A stretch of 64,000 nt of DNA. Origin: Tepidiforma bonchosmolovskayae. GTDB lineage: Bacteria > Chloroflexota > Dehalococcoidia > Tepidiformales > Tepidiformaceae. A program made the position numbers and the translations under genes. The notes under the pieces were generated by a model. That model saw only the letters and a list, made by a program, of their open reading frames with translations. It was not told the DNA's origin and did not search any database. The number at the start of each line of letters is the position of its first letter. Position 1 is the stretch's first letter. The DNA is taken from NCBI RefSeq assembly GCF_008838325.1, contig NZ_CP042829.1:62001-126000 (forward strand), written 5' to 3'. Positions 1 to 9,015 of the stretch are shown here, one piece after another.

Positions 1-1830
1 GTGCGCAAGGGTGCCGCGCAGGAGGGCCTACTCACCGAGCGAAACGGCCGGAAGGTGATCCCGGTGCGGTCCGACAGCCGGTCGGCTGTCCCCGGCATCG
101 TCCACGACGTCTCGTCCAGCGGCGCCACGCTGTTCATTGAGCCGTTCGCCGTGGTGGAGGCGGGCAATGCCGTGCGGGAGCTCCGGCTGGCTGAGGAGCG
201 GGAGGTCCGCAGGGTCCTGCAGCGGCTGACGGACCTGCTCGGCATTCGCGCCGAGGAAGCCCTTCGCTCGGTCGAGGCACTCGGCGACCTCGACCTGATC
301 CATGCCAGGGCGCGCCTTGCGCGGAAGATGGGCGCCGCCCTCCCGCCGGCCGGCGAGGTCGAACGATGGTTCGGGCCGGGAGGGTCGACCCAGCTGCGCC
401 GCGCCCGGCATCCGCTGCTGCGCGGCAACGTCGTCCCCATTGACGTGACCGTTGGGGAGTCGCCGCAGGGGATCCTCATCACCGGCCCCAACACAGGCGG
501 CAAGACCGTCGCCCTCAAGACCATCGGCCTGCTCACGCTCATGGCACAGGCAGGTATGGGCGTGCCGTGCGACGACGGGAGCCGGGTCCGGTTCTTCCCG
601 CGCATCTACGCAGACATCGGCGACGAACAGTCGATCGAGCAGAGCCTCTCTACCTTCTCGTCGCATCTGCGGAACATCATCAGCATCCTCGGGGAGGCCG
701 ACCGCGATACCCTCGTGCTGCTCGACGAACTCGGCGCAGGGACTGACCCGGCCGAAGGAGCGGCCATCGCCCGGGCTGTCATTGAAGAGCTGCTCGACCG
801 CGGGACCACCATCGTCGCAACAACCCACCACGGCGAGCTGAAGGTCTTCGCGCACAGCGACCCGCGGCTTGAGAACGCCTCGGTGGAATTCGACCTCGAA
901 ACGCTCAGCCCTACGTATCACCTGGTCGTCGGTCTCCCCGGGCAGTCGAACGCGCTGGCGATCGCCCGGCGTCTCGGTCTCGACGAGCATGTGGTCGAGC
1001 GGGCTTCGGAACAGCTTTCACCGGGGCACTTTGAGCTGGAGGAGCTGCTTGCGGAGATTCGCAGCCAGCGGCGCGAAGCCGAAGCAGCCCGTGCTGCTGC
1101 AGAGGCTGCCCGCCAGGATGCCGAGCGGCTCCGCCGCGAACTCGCGCTGGAGCGGGAGGCGATTGAGCACGAGCGCGCCGCACTCCTCGCCGAAGCGAAA
1201 CGCGAGGCCGACGACACCCTCGCCCGGATGCGCCGGGAGCTCGAGCAGCTGCGGAGGCGCGCAGCGGAGCGCCAGTTCGACCCGGTGGCTGCCCAGGAGG
1301 CGCTCCGGCAGGCAGAGCGCGAACGGGAGCAGCTCGCGCGCGCGGCCGTGGCGCGGCGGGCCGCAACTGCCTCACCCGTCATCACCCGGGAGGTAGAGCC
1401 CGGCGACCTCGTTCACGTGCGGGATATCCCGCAGCTCGGCGAGGCGCTGACCGCGCCCGGGGAGGATGGCCGGCTCGAAGTGCAGTTCGGCAGCCTCCGG
1501 ATGAAGGTGAGCATCGACCGGATTGACCGGATCGAGAAGCCCAACCCGTCCGGCGGCCGGGTGGTTGTCCCCGCGGGTCCGCAGGTCAGCCACGAGCTCG
1601 ACCTGCGCGGGCAGCGCGCTGAAGCCGCGCTGGAGCGGTTCGAGAGCTACCTCGACGCGGCATACCGCGCGGGGTTGCCGTTCGTGCGGATCATCCACGG
1701 GAAAGGGACGGGGGCACTCCGGGCTGCGATCCGCGAGGCCCTGGCGAAGCACCCGCTCGTCCGGAGTTACGAATCGGCGCCGGCCGCGGAAGGCGGCGAT
1801 GGCGTCACCATCGCCCTGCTTGCGGGCTAG
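1..1830 (+). CDS. mutS2: MutS2-family ATPase/endonuclease (5' truncated)
   Basis: This is the C-terminal 609 residues of MutS2, an ATP-dependent DNA-binding protein that acts on branched DNA and, in some bacteria, on collided ribosomes. The visible part has the MutS ATPase core with Walker A GPNTGGKT at residues 162-169 and a Walker B/D-loop region LLDELGAGTDP near 239-249. A long charged coiled coil (about 345-450) follows. A C-terminal Smr nuclease domain begins at ELDLRGQ and contains HGKGTGAL. Family members are usually about 780 residues, so roughly 170 N-terminal residues lie upstream of the window, and the GTG at position 1 is probably internal. rarA follows after 5 bp, so the two are likely cotranscribed. 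The family call is secure. Confidence 0.95.
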   Translation: MRKGAAQEGLLTERNGRKVIPVRSDSRSAVPGIVHDVSSSGATLFIEPFAVVEAGNAVRELRLAEEREVRRVLQRLTDLLGIRAEEALRSVEALGDLDLIHARARLARKMGAALPPAGEVERWFGPGGSTQLRRARHPLLRGNVVPIDVTVGESPQGILITGPNTGGKTVALKTIGLLTLMAQAGMGVPCDDGSRVRFFPRIYADIGDEQSIEQSLSTFSSHLRNIISILGEADRDTLVLLDELGAGTDPAEGAAIARAVIEELLDRGTTIVATTHHGELKVFAHSDPRLENASVEFDLETLSPTYHLVVGLPGQSNALAIARRLGLDEHVVERASEQLSPGHFELEELLAEIRSQRREAEAARAAAEAARQDAERLRRELALEREAIEHERAALLAEAKREADDTLARMRRELEQLRRRAAERQFDPVAAQEALRQAEREREQLARAAVARRAATASPVITREVEPGDLVHVRDIPQLGEALTAPGEDGRLEVQFGSLRMKVSIDRIDRIEKPNPSGGRVVVPAGPQVSHELDLRGQRAEAALERFESYLDAAYRAGLPFVRIIHGKGTGALRAAIREALAKHPLVRSYESAPAAEGGDGVTIALLAG

Positions 1831-1835
1831 CGGCC

Positions 1836-3239
1836 GTGGATCGCCCGCCGCTGCAATCCGGCTTCGATTTCGGCAACGACGAGCCGGCCGCCGCGGGAGG
1901 GGCCGATGCCCCGCTTGCCGCACGGATGCGGCCCCGGACGCTCGACGAGGTGTACGGGCAGGATGCTGCGGTCGGGCCGGGGTCGATGCTCCGCGAGCTG
2001 ACCCGCCGCGGCAGGTTGCCGTCCGTGATCCTCTGGGGGCCGCCCGGCTGCGGGAAGACGACGATTGCCCGGCTGCTGGCCCGGTCCACCGACGCTGCCT
2101 TCGTTCCGCTCTCGGCAGTCACCTCGGGTGTGGCCGATCTTCGGCGGATCATCGGCGACGCCGAACGCGCCCGCCGCGCCGGGCGGCGGACCGTCGTCTT
2201 CATCGATGAAATTCACCGCTTCAACCGCGCGCAGCAGGATGTGGTGCTTCCGCACGTGGAGGAGGGGACCATCACGCTCATCGGGGCGACCACCGAGAAC
2301 CCGTCGTTCGAAGTTGTCGCACCGCTGCTGAGCCGGGTCCGCGTCGTTCGGCTGCAGGCGCTCAGCGAGGACGCCATCGCCAAGCTGGTCGACCGGGCCC
2401 TGGCCGACCAGGAGCGCGGGCTCGGCAACCTCGGCCTGGCTCTCGACCCGGAAGCACGGGCGCTGCTGACGCGGAGCGTGAATGGAGATGCCCGCGCAGC
2501 CCTGACGGCCCTGGAGATCGCGGCAGACCTCGCGCTCGCGCGCGGGAGCGCAACGATTGACCCCGGGGATATCGCCGGCGCGCTGCAGGACCGGCGCCCG
2601 TACCACGACCGACAGGGCGACGCCCACTACGACACCATTTCGGCATTCATCAAGTCAGTGCGGGGGAGCGACCCGCAGGCTGCGCTCTACTGGCTCGCGC
2701 GATTAATCGAAGCCGGCGAGGACCCGCTGTTCATCGTGCGCCGCATGGTCATCCTCGCGGCCGAGGACATCGGGCTGGCCGACCCGCAGGCGCTGGTCGT
2801 CGCCACCGCCTGCCAGCAGGCCGTTCACTTCGTGGGCATGCCCGAGGGCGCCATCCCGATGGCGGAGTGCGCGGTGTACCTCGCCCTCGCTCCAAAGAGC
2901 AACAGCGCCTACGCCGCTCTCGGCCGGGCGCTCGAGGATGCCCGCTCGACCGCGGCAGAACCGGTCCCTCTCCACCTGCGCAATGCGGCAACGGGGCTGA
3001 TGGCCGCGTTCGGCTACGGCGCAAGTTACCGGTACGACCACGACGAGCCGGGCCACGTTGCCCGCGGACAGGCGCATTTGCCGGAACGGCTCGCTGGCAG
3101 GGAGTATTACCAGCCGGGAGCAACCGGATGGGAAGCGACCGCGTCTCAGCGATGGCGCAACCTGCTTGCCGGGCTTCCGCAACCCGACGCACCACTCCCG
3201 GAAGGAGCCGAATCGACGCCCGATGACTGTGAAGATTGA
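1836..3239 (+). CDS. rarA: Replication-associated recombination protein A (RarA/MgsA AAA+ ATPase)
   Basis: The 467-residue protein is a clamp-loader-like AAA+ ATPase of the RarA/MgsA/WRNIP1 family, which acts at stalled replication forks. Walker A GPPGCGKT is at residues 68-75, Walker B is VVFIDEIHRF, and sensor 1 lies in GATTENPSFE. The C-terminal half has the family tetramerisation region, with RRMVILAAEDIGLADP and the late YRYDHDEPGHVARGQ motif. The start is a GTG 5 bp after the mutS2 stop, with no convincing Shine-Dalgarno, so translation may depend on coupling to mutS2. The 3' end overlaps the next gene by 17 bp. The neighbours suggest a small DNA-maintenance operon. Confidence 0.95.
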   Translation: MDRPPLQSGFDFGNDEPAAAGGADAPLAARMRPRTLDEVYGQDAAVGPGSMLRELTRRGRLPSVILWGPPGCGKTTIARLLARSTDAAFVPLSAVTSGVADLRRIIGDAERARRAGRRTVVFIDEIHRFNRAQQDVVLPHVEEGTITLIGATTENPSFEVVAPLLSRVRVVRLQALSEDAIAKLVDRALADQERGLGNLGLALDPEARALLTRSVNGDARAALTALEIAADLALARGSATIDPGDIAGALQDRRPYHDRQGDAHYDTISAFIKSVRGSDPQAALYWLARLIEAGEDPLFIVRRMVILAAEDIGLADPQALVVATACQQAVHFVGMPEGAIPMAECAVYLALAPKSNSAYAALGRALEDARSTAAEPVPLHLRNAATGLMAAFGYGASYRYDHDEPGHVARGQAHLPERLAGREYYQPGATGWEATASQRWRNLLAGLPQPDAPLPEGAESTPDDCED

Positions 3240-3555
3240 ATTCCTGTTTTCGAAAGCCACAGGCCGGAGCCCCGAAGCGGAAGAGGCGCTCCGCCTCGCG
3301 CTTGAGGCGACCGACCCGTCCATCGAGGTGACGTACGTCGAAGTCGACGGGATGGAGGATGCGCGTGCGAAGCGATTCCTCGGCTCACCGTCCATCCGTG
3401 TCAACGGCATCGACGTCGAGTACGGCGAGCGGGAGCCGGACGAGTACCAGAGCGGCACGCGCTACTACAACACGCCGCAGGGATGGAAGCCGTACCCGCA
3501 CGCGCGGCTCATCGCCAACGCAATTCTCGAAGCGCAGACGCGCGCAGGCCGGTAG
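3223..3555 (+). CDS. Thioredoxin-fold protein lacking the active-site cysteines
   Basis: The 110-residue protein matches the small thioredoxin-like family related to DF-family (seleno)proteins. It has a first beta strand (VKIEFLFS), a long helix, a second strand (IEVTYVEVDG) and the conserved FLGSPSIRVNGIDVE block with cis-Pro. Relatives have Cys-Pro-x-x-Cys or a selenocysteine variant right after strand 1. Here that site reads SKATGRS and the whole protein has no cysteine. Redox catalysis is therefore unlikely, and a binding or scaffold role is an inference. I chose the ATG at 3223, inside the end of rarA, because it starts exactly at the family N-terminus. A purine-rich GGAAGGAG lies about 15 bp upstream. 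It is likely cotranscribed with rarA. Confidence 0.8.
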   Translation: MTVKIEFLFSKATGRSPEAEEALRLALEATDPSIEVTYVEVDGMEDARAKRFLGSPSIRVNGIDVEYGEREPDEYQSGTRYYNTPQGWKPYPHARLIANAILEAQTRAGR

Positions 3556-3559
3556 CCGG

Positions 3560-4183
3560 TCAGCCAGTGTCGAACGCGGTCGCCAGTCCATCAAGATGGC
3601 AGCCGTCGTTGTGCCGGGCGAGGACGAGCCGACCGCGACGGTCGCGCTCGATGACGGTCAGCGAGCAGTTGCCGACGTGAAAGACACCGCGCCGCACGAG
3701 GTCGACGCCGGTCACCATATGGCAGACGGCAGAGACGACCCCGCCATGCGTGACCGCGACGACGTCCCCATCGAATGCGGTCAGGAAGTCGAGCGCTCGG
3801 CGGACCCGCGACTGGAACTGTTCCCGACCCTCCTCGCCGGGGAATTCGACGCGCTCCCCTCGCCGCTGCGCCTCGAGGATGCCCGGGTACCGCTCGCGGA
3901 CCTCGGCAACGGTCAGCCCGGACGGCTCGCCGATGTCGTACTCCGAAAGCTCCGGCAGCGGAACGGCGGTGCGGCCGAGGGTCGAGCCGAGGATCTCGGC
4001 CGTCAGGCGCGCCCGGCGCTGGGGACTGGTCGCAAAGTGGACCACCTCCATGCCGGACAGCCTCCCTGCCAGGCTGCGGGCCTGCAGCTCGCCGCGGGGC
4101 GTGAGTCCGTAGTCGAGCCGGCCCTGGAAAACCCGGCGCGCATTCCCCTCCGATTCGCCGTGGCGGACGAGGAACAGGCGCAT
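3560..4183 (-). CDS. Histidine phosphatase family protein (phosphoglycerate-mutase fold)
   Basis: The 207-residue protein begins with the catalytic motif LVRHGE, with the phospho-accepting His at residue 8 and the neighbouring Arg at 7. Later it has SPQRRARLTAEIL, the EYDIGEPSGLT acid/Glu region and the second-His motif VTHGG. Such enzymes remove phosphate from small metabolites, and the substrate cannot be read from sequence. It is the last gene of the coaE operon and starts 2 bp after the stop of the VWA gene, so coupled translation is likely. The ATG at 4183 was chosen because residues upstream of MRLFLVRHGE do not belong to the family and lie in the preceding gene. Confidence 0.9.
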   Translation of the reverse strand: MRLFLVRHGESEGNARRVFQGRLDYGLTPRGELQARSLAGRLSGMEVVHFATSPQRRARLTAEILGSTLGRTAVPLPELSEYDIGEPSGLTVAEVRERYPGILEAQRRGERVEFPGEEGREQFQSRVRRALDFLTAFDGDVVAVTHGGVVSAVCHMVTGVDLVRRGVFHVGNCSLTVIERDRRGRLVLARHNDGCHLDGLATAFDTG

Positions 4184-4185
4184 TG

Positions 4186-7100
4186 CTACTCCGTGAGCCG
4201 GCGGTAGAGCGTGGGCAGGCGGCTGGGCAGCGACTCGATGTCTGCGACCACCTCGTACCCCATGTCTTCGCACATCGTCTTCAGGTAGTCGTGCCCGGCG
4301 CGGTCGACGGTGAGCGCGAATGGGGTGATGCCCTCGCGCTTCGCCTCGTTCAGCGCCTGCTTGGTGTCGTGGATGGCGTATTCCTTCTCAGTCCGGTCGC
4401 GGCCGTAGCCGTGGTCCTGCGGGCGGCCATCGCTCAGCAGGAAGAGGATTTTCACCTTGGCATCGGTCTGGAGGAGCTTGTAGGTGGCGTGGCGGATCGC
4501 CGGCCCCATTCGTGTTGAGCGGATCGGGGTGATCTTGTCGAGCCGCATCTTGATCTTCTGGTCGAGCGTCTCGTCGAAATCCTTGATGACGAAGAACTCG
4601 ACGTTATCGCGGCCGTATCCCGAGAAGCCGTAAATGCCGTACTGGTCACCGATGGTCTCGAGCGCCGTCATCAGGAGCACCGTCGACTCCTTCTCGAGGT
4701 CGATGATTCGCTTCGGGGGCGACGTCAGCTCCTGCCGGCGCTTGGAGACCCACCAGCTCAGGTACTTCCGGGGGTCGTCGTAATCGTCATCGTCGAACTG
4801 CTTGTCGCGCTTGTTGATCTCCTCATCCGTGCTGGCGGACATGTCGATGAGGAACGCCACAGCGACGTCGCGCTCGATTTTGTTGCGGCGCCAGTAGATC
4901 TTCTCGGTCGGGTTGGCGCCGGTGCGCTTCTCGACCATCCATTCGATCGCTGCGTCGAGGTCGAAGTCTTCGCCATCCGGAAGGCGCTTGATTTTCCGGA
5001 ACATCTCCGGCTTCATCAGCTCGAACTGCTTGCGGGTCTGGGCGACCAGCCCGGCGTGCTCGCGCAGAGCCTTCTCGTAGAAGTCCTCGTCGCCTTCCTC
5101 CAGCTTCGCCTCTTTTACCGCGCACCAGCGCGGCTTGTAATCCTGGGCGCGGAAGTCCCATTCGTCGTAGTAGTAGACCGTCACCACCGGCTTGAGGGGC
5201 TCTTCGCCTTCGCCCTCGCCGGTCGACTGGTCGCTTGTCGGCTGGCCGCCCTGCTCGCCCTTCTCCGAAGCCGGTGTTCCGGCCTCCTTCAGAAGGTTGG
5301 AGAGGAACATCCCGGTGGAGGCGTCGAGGTCGCCCTCGTCCATGGCGTCGAGGTCGATTTCGACGCTCTTGGCGAGGAGCTCCGCGAGCTGCTCCGGGGT
5401 GAGGGGCACCGTCTGCTGCTTGCCGGCCTGGCCGCCCTGGGCGTTCTCGCGCAGCTTCATCAACAGGTCGACGAGCTCGGGCTTGAAATCTCCGCGGAAG
5501 TCGATCTCCTGCGGGCTCTCGTACTCCTCCTCGCCCTCGCCGCTGCCGCCGAGCTGCGCCTGTGTGCCCTGTCCGCCCTCCTCCCCGGCTGCCTCCATCG
5601 GCATCGCCTGCCCGGCCTCCATCGGCTCGACGGAATCCCAGTCGGCGGGGTCGAGATCTTCGTGGATGTTCGGGATGGCGATGGCGATTTCGTACAGCGC
5701 CAGGGCCGCCTCCGCAGCGTCCTCCACGGTCGCCGCTGGCTGCTGCACGGCACGGAGGATGCCGAGCGCACGGCTCATTTCATCGGCGCGCTCGCGCGGC
5801 CACCGCACCCGGTGGAGGCCGTCGAGGCTGGCGCGGACAAGGTTCTCGACGAACGCGTTGCGGAGCGGCATCAGCTCCACAGGCGGCCGGCGCTCGAGTT
5901 CTTCGGCCTGCATGCGCACCAGCTGCCGCCGGATGCCGCCGTACTCATCCTTGACCCGGGCGTCGATGCGGGCATCCTCGGCGATGGTGAACAGGTCGCT
6001 GGCAAGCTGCCGGTCCGGGAAAAGGTCGAAGAACTCTTCCATGTCAGTCGTCGCCGGCCGCTCGCGTTCGCGCGCGAAGGCAAGGCGCCGCAGCGGGAAC
6101 ACGTTGCCCGGCCGGCGGAACTCGAAGGCGAAGCTCCCGAATTCGATGTGGGCCGCCTGGTGGGTGGCAAAGACCTTCATGGCGGCGAAGTTGTCTTCCT
6201 TCGCAGGGAACCGCTCCATCAGCTCGGGCAGAAAGATGGTTGTCCCGTCGGTGCTGGCGCGGTGCTCGTCGACCCAGCCGATGCCCTTCTCGGCGAGCGA
6301 TTCCGCTGTCTGGATGCTCACGTTGCGGCCGGTGAGCGCCTTGCAGTACAGCCGCAGCACCTCGCCGATGCGTGACAGCTCGACACGGGCCGAAAGGTTC
6401 TCGAGGATGTCCTCGGCGCGGGTCGACTGGAGGCGGAAGTACGCCTCGCCGCCCTCTTGGCTGACCTGGAGGATGCGCAGTCCGGCCTGCTGCCAGGCTT
6501 CGAGCTCGTCGATGCGGATCCGCTGGAGGACGGTGGGCATGACGGTGATGAAGTCCATCGCGGCGAACGGCGAGTACGGGGCGAGCTGCTCGGCCAGCAT
6601 GATGACCTGCTGATGGTCGGTCGGCTCGAGTTCGCCGAGCGCGTTGGCGGCATCCTCGAAGTACTGGAATACCGAGCGCTGGTGGCCCCGGGCTGCCTGG
6701 GCTGCGAGCAGCAGGAACCGTTCCCGAAGGGGGGCGTGGACCTTTTCGAGGAGCGGAACGCCGCGGTCGAAATAGAGGCGCGAGTCGGCCCACGAGCTCT
6801 GGGCCAGCTCGGTCGCGAAGGTGATGAACGGGAGCCGGTCGTCCTCTTCCAGCCGGGCGAGCACCGCCGGTGCCGAGGCGAGGCAGGCGCTCGCGAGCTC
6901 ATAGCTGTGGCGCGCGAGTTCATCGATGAAGATGACGAGGCGGGAGGCCTGCCCCATGCGGATGATGCGGAAGAGCTCGGGCGCGACCTCGTAGAACTGG
7001 GCAGCGAGAGAAGAGCTTTTCCAGTTGCCCTTGTAGAGCCGTCGGCCGAGCTCGGCCCAGGCGTGCATGTGGCCCGGCCCGATTGCCTGCATGGCGGCCG

Positions 7101-7422
7101 GAGCGGCCCGGAGGAACGAAACAGCCAGCGGCGCTGATTCGGCCGCCATCTGCAGGGCGTCACGTCCGACGGTCTCGATCGCATCCCAGGTCGCCGACTC
7201 GGGATAGGCCGTACCGGCCTTGAAGTACTCAACCGCGGCCTCCCAGCTGCGGAGGCTGAGCGCAGTCAGCTCCATGCCGGTTTCGGCCCAGGCCTGGAGC
7301 TGCGAGGGGCTGAGCCGGCCGGCCAGGGCACGGAGGCCGGCTTCGAACTGCTGCTGGAGCGGCGCGGGGAAGCCGGAAAGGCGTTCCTGGTGGCGGGCGA
7401 GGAGTTCGGTCACGATGGACAT
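4186..7422 (-). CDS. Long VWA-domain protein of the CbbO/NorD type
   Basis: This 1078-residue protein is the partner of the AAA ATPase encoded two genes upstream. Residues 1-390 are helical and novel to me. Residues 399-430 hold the NorD/CbbO signature LPELMERFPAKEDNF followed by ATHQAAHIEFG, with HQAAH at 421-425. Residues 600-745 are a low-complexity acidic linker rich in Glu, Gly and Gln. The C-terminal VWA domain has the MIDAS motif DMSAS at about 860-864. In known NorQ/NorD and CbbQ/CbbO systems, the ATPase and VWA protein together remodel or metallate a client enzyme (nitric oxide reductase or Rubisco). No such client is present here. CbbO/NorD proteins are clearly shorter, so the N-terminal third is an added module. 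The ATG at 7422 avoids overlap with the metallophosphoesterase gene. Confidence 0.85.
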   Translation of the reverse strand: MSIVTELLARHQERLSGFPAPLQQQFEAGLRALAGRLSPSQLQAWAETGMELTALSLRSWEAAVEYFKAGTAYPESATWDAIETVGRDALQMAAESAPLAVSFLRAAPAAMQAIGPGHMHAWAELGRRLYKGNWKSSSLAAQFYEVAPELFRIIRMGQASRLVIFIDELARHSYELASACLASAPAVLARLEEDDRLPFITFATELAQSSWADSRLYFDRGVPLLEKVHAPLRERFLLLAAQAARGHQRSVFQYFEDAANALGELEPTDHQQVIMLAEQLAPYSPFAAMDFITVMPTVLQRIRIDELEAWQQAGLRILQVSQEGGEAYFRLQSTRAEDILENLSARVELSRIGEVLRLYCKALTGRNVSIQTAESLAEKGIGWVDEHRASTDGTTIFLPELMERFPAKEDNFAAMKVFATHQAAHIEFGSFAFEFRRPGNVFPLRRLAFARERERPATTDMEEFFDLFPDRQLASDLFTIAEDARIDARVKDEYGGIRRQLVRMQAEELERRPPVELMPLRNAFVENLVRASLDGLHRVRWPRERADEMSRALGILRAVQQPAATVEDAAEAALALYEIAIAIPNIHEDLDPADWDSVEPMEAGQAMPMEAAGEEGGQGTQAQLGGSGEGEEEYESPQEIDFRGDFKPELVDLLMKLRENAQGGQAGKQQTVPLTPEQLAELLAKSVEIDLDAMDEGDLDASTGMFLSNLLKEAGTPASEKGEQGGQPTSDQSTGEGEGEEPLKPVVTVYYYDEWDFRAQDYKPRWCAVKEAKLEEGDEDFYEKALREHAGLVAQTRKQFELMKPEMFRKIKRLPDGEDFDLDAAIEWMVEKRTGANPTEKIYWRRNKIERDVAVAFLIDMSASTDEEINKRDKQFDDDDYDDPRKYLSWWVSKRRQELTSPPKRIIDLEKESTVLLMTALETIGDQYGIYGFSGYGRDNVEFFVIKDFDETLDQKIKMRLDKITPIRSTRMGPAIRHATYKLLQTDAKVKILFLLSDGRPQDHGYGRDRTEKEYAIHDTKQALNEAKREGITPFALTVDRAGHDYLKTMCEDMGYEVVADIESLPSRLPTLYRRLTE

Positions 7423-7504
7423 AGGGCGGCTTCGGCGACGACCTCCTTGCCGTGGCGATGCGCTGGACCTGCGAATTTCTGAGGGGATGCGGGGACGGTG
7501 CGGG

Positions 7505-8116
7505 TCACTGCTCCCCCGAATGGCGGACAAAGTTGCGGGTCGGGTCAGGATAATCGTAGAAGACGACTTCCCCGGTTGTCGTGTCCCAGGTCGCGCAGGA
7601 GAGCTGGAAATCGTTGCGGTGGTCGCGGGGGTCCCCCGCGGACCCGGGATTGATGACAAGAACATCCCCCACGCGGAGCGCCATCTTGTAGTGCGTGTGG
7701 CCCACGATGAGCACGTCGCAGGGCAGCTCCGCGGCCCGCGCCCAGATCGGCTCATGCGGGTAGTGGTAGTCCTTCCAGGGCTCCCACGGGGAACCGTGGG
7801 TCATCATGACCTTCTTGCCGTCGACCATCCGCTCGACCCGGTACGGCTGCTGCCGAAGCCAGGCCACGAGGTCCTGGTCGACCTTTGGGCTGGAGAGCGC
7901 GCGCTGGCCATCGGGGCCGAGCAGCGTCTCTTCGTGATTGCCAAGCACGACCACGGCATCCAGCTCGCGAAGCCGGGCGACCACCTCGTTCGACCAGCGG
8001 AACTGGAACACGCTGTCTCCTGCACACCAGAGCTGGTCGAACGGCGTCATCAGCTCAAGCGCCCGTTCGAGGCCCTGGATGTTGCAGTGGATATCGGACA
8101 CGATGCCGAGGCGCAC
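7505..8116 (-). CDS. Calcineurin-like metallophosphoesterase (YfcE type)
   Basis: The 203-residue protein has all the expected metal-binding blocks of a calcineurin-like phosphodiesterase. These are DIH at residues 8-10, GDSVF, GNHE, the MTHGSP block and GHTHY near the C-terminus. It probably hydrolyses a phosphoester or phosphodiester using two metal ions, and the substrate is unknown. The start is GTG, 8 bp after the stop of the AAA ATPase gene, inside the five-gene minus-strand operon. Its position between the ATPase and its VWA partner is unusual because those two are normally adjacent. This suggests a role in the same process, which is inference only. Confidence 0.9.
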   Translation of the reverse strand: MRLGIVSDIHCNIQGLERALELMTPFDQLWCAGDSVFQFRWSNEVVARLRELDAVVVLGNHEETLLGPDGQRALSSPKVDQDLVAWLRQQPYRVERMVDGKKVMMTHGSPWEPWKDYHYPHEPIWARAAELPCDVLIVGHTHYKMALRVGDVLVINPGSAGDPRDHRNDFQLSCATWDTTTGEVVFYDYPDPTRNFVRHSGEQ

Positions 8117-8124
8117 AGCTGCCC

Positions 8125-9012
8125 CTACTCGAAGATGCTCGTCACCACCTCTTCGATGGAGCGCTGCACTTCGGAGTCATCGGTCAACGCCCAGGTGATG
8201 GCGACCTGGCAGGCGCGCCGGGGGGCAATCCCCTGCGCGATGAGGCGGCCGGCGTAGACGAGGAGGCGGGTGCTCACGCCCTCGCCGAGGCCATGCTCCT
8301 TCAGGTTGCGGACCTTCTCGCCGAGGCGGGCGAGGTCCATCGCAGTGCGCTCATCGCAGCCGGACTCGTGTGCGATGATCTGGGCCTCCGCCTCCCGTGG
8401 TGGGTAGTTGAACTCGATCGCGATGAAGCGCTGCCGCGTCGAGTGCTTCAGGTCCTTGAGCGCGCTCTGGTAGCCGGGGTTGTAGCTGATCACCAGCAGG
8501 AAGCCGTCGGCGGCTTCGATAACCTGCCCGAGCTTCTCAATCGGGAGGAGGCGGCGGTAGTCGGTCAGCGGGTGAATGAGGACGGTGGTGTCCTTCCGCG
8601 CTTCGACCACCTCGTCGAGGTAACAGATGGCGCCGACTTTGACCGCCCGGGTCAGCGGCCCGTCGACCCAGCGGGTGCCGTCGGTGTCGAGGAGATACCG
8701 CCCCACCAGGTCGCTCGCGGTGAGGTCCTCGTGGCAGGCGACGGTGATAAGGGGCATCCGGTGCTCGACTTCCTCGCCGGTGCGGGAGGAGATTTTCATC
8801 ATTGGGCGACCGAGCCGGTAGGCCATGTTTTCGACGAAGCGGGTCTTGCCGGCGCCGGTCGGGCCCTTCAGGAGGACCGGGATACGCTGGCGGTACGCTG
8901 TTTCGAACAGCTGCACTTCATCGCCGATTGGGAGGTAGTACGGCTCCTCATGGACGCTGTACTCCTCCACGGCGTAGATGGTTGCTCCCTGGACGGACCC
9001 GTTGTCAGCCAC
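8125..9012 (-). CDS. MoxR-class AAA+ ATPase (CbbQ/NorQ/GvpN type)
   Basis: The 295-residue protein is an AAA+ chaperone of the CbbQ/NorQ branch. Walker A GPTGAGKT is at residues 50-57 and the Walker B region [11 protein letters not shown] lies near 128-138. The sensor-1 region is [15 protein letters not shown] and the arginine-finger segment is STRQRF. These ATPases form rings and work with a VWA protein to activate a metalloenzyme. The partner is the 1078-residue VWA gene downstream. The start is GTG, 3 bp after the coaE stop. The subfamily call rests on the pairing and on the NPGYQ and STRQRF motifs. The client enzyme is not visible. Confidence 0.9.
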   Translation of the reverse strand: MADNGSVQGATIYAVEEYSVHEEPYYLPIGDEVQLFETAYRQRIPVLLKGPTGAGKTRFVENMAYRLGRPMMKISSRTGEEVEHRMPLITVACHEDLTASDLVGRYLLDTDGTRWVDGPLTRAVKVGAICYLDEVVEARKDTTVLIHPLTDYRRLLPIEKLGQVIEAADGFLLVISYNPGYQSALKDLKHSTRQRFIAIEFNYPPREAEAQIIAHESGCDERTAMDLARLGEKVRNLKEHGLGEGVSTRLLVYAGRLIAQGIAPRRACQVAITWALTDDSEVQRSIEEVVTSIFE

Positions 9013-9015
9013 TGG

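Noticed and set aside
1-3. GTG at position 1 as the true start of mutS2
   Set aside because: MutS2 is normally about 780 residues and the visible protein lacks the N-terminal part, so the gene begins upstream of the window.
7423-7755. N-terminal extension of the VWA protein (111 residues)
   Set aside because: It overlaps the metallophosphoesterase gene in another frame and has the Arg/Ser/Pro-rich composition of a shadow frame. The ATG at 7422 is the better start.
4186-9012. Rubisco activase-type CbbQO system or nitric oxide reductase system as a firm call
   Set aside because: The subfamily motifs fit, but no Rubisco or nitric oxide reductase gene is in the window, so only the ATPase/VWA type is stated.
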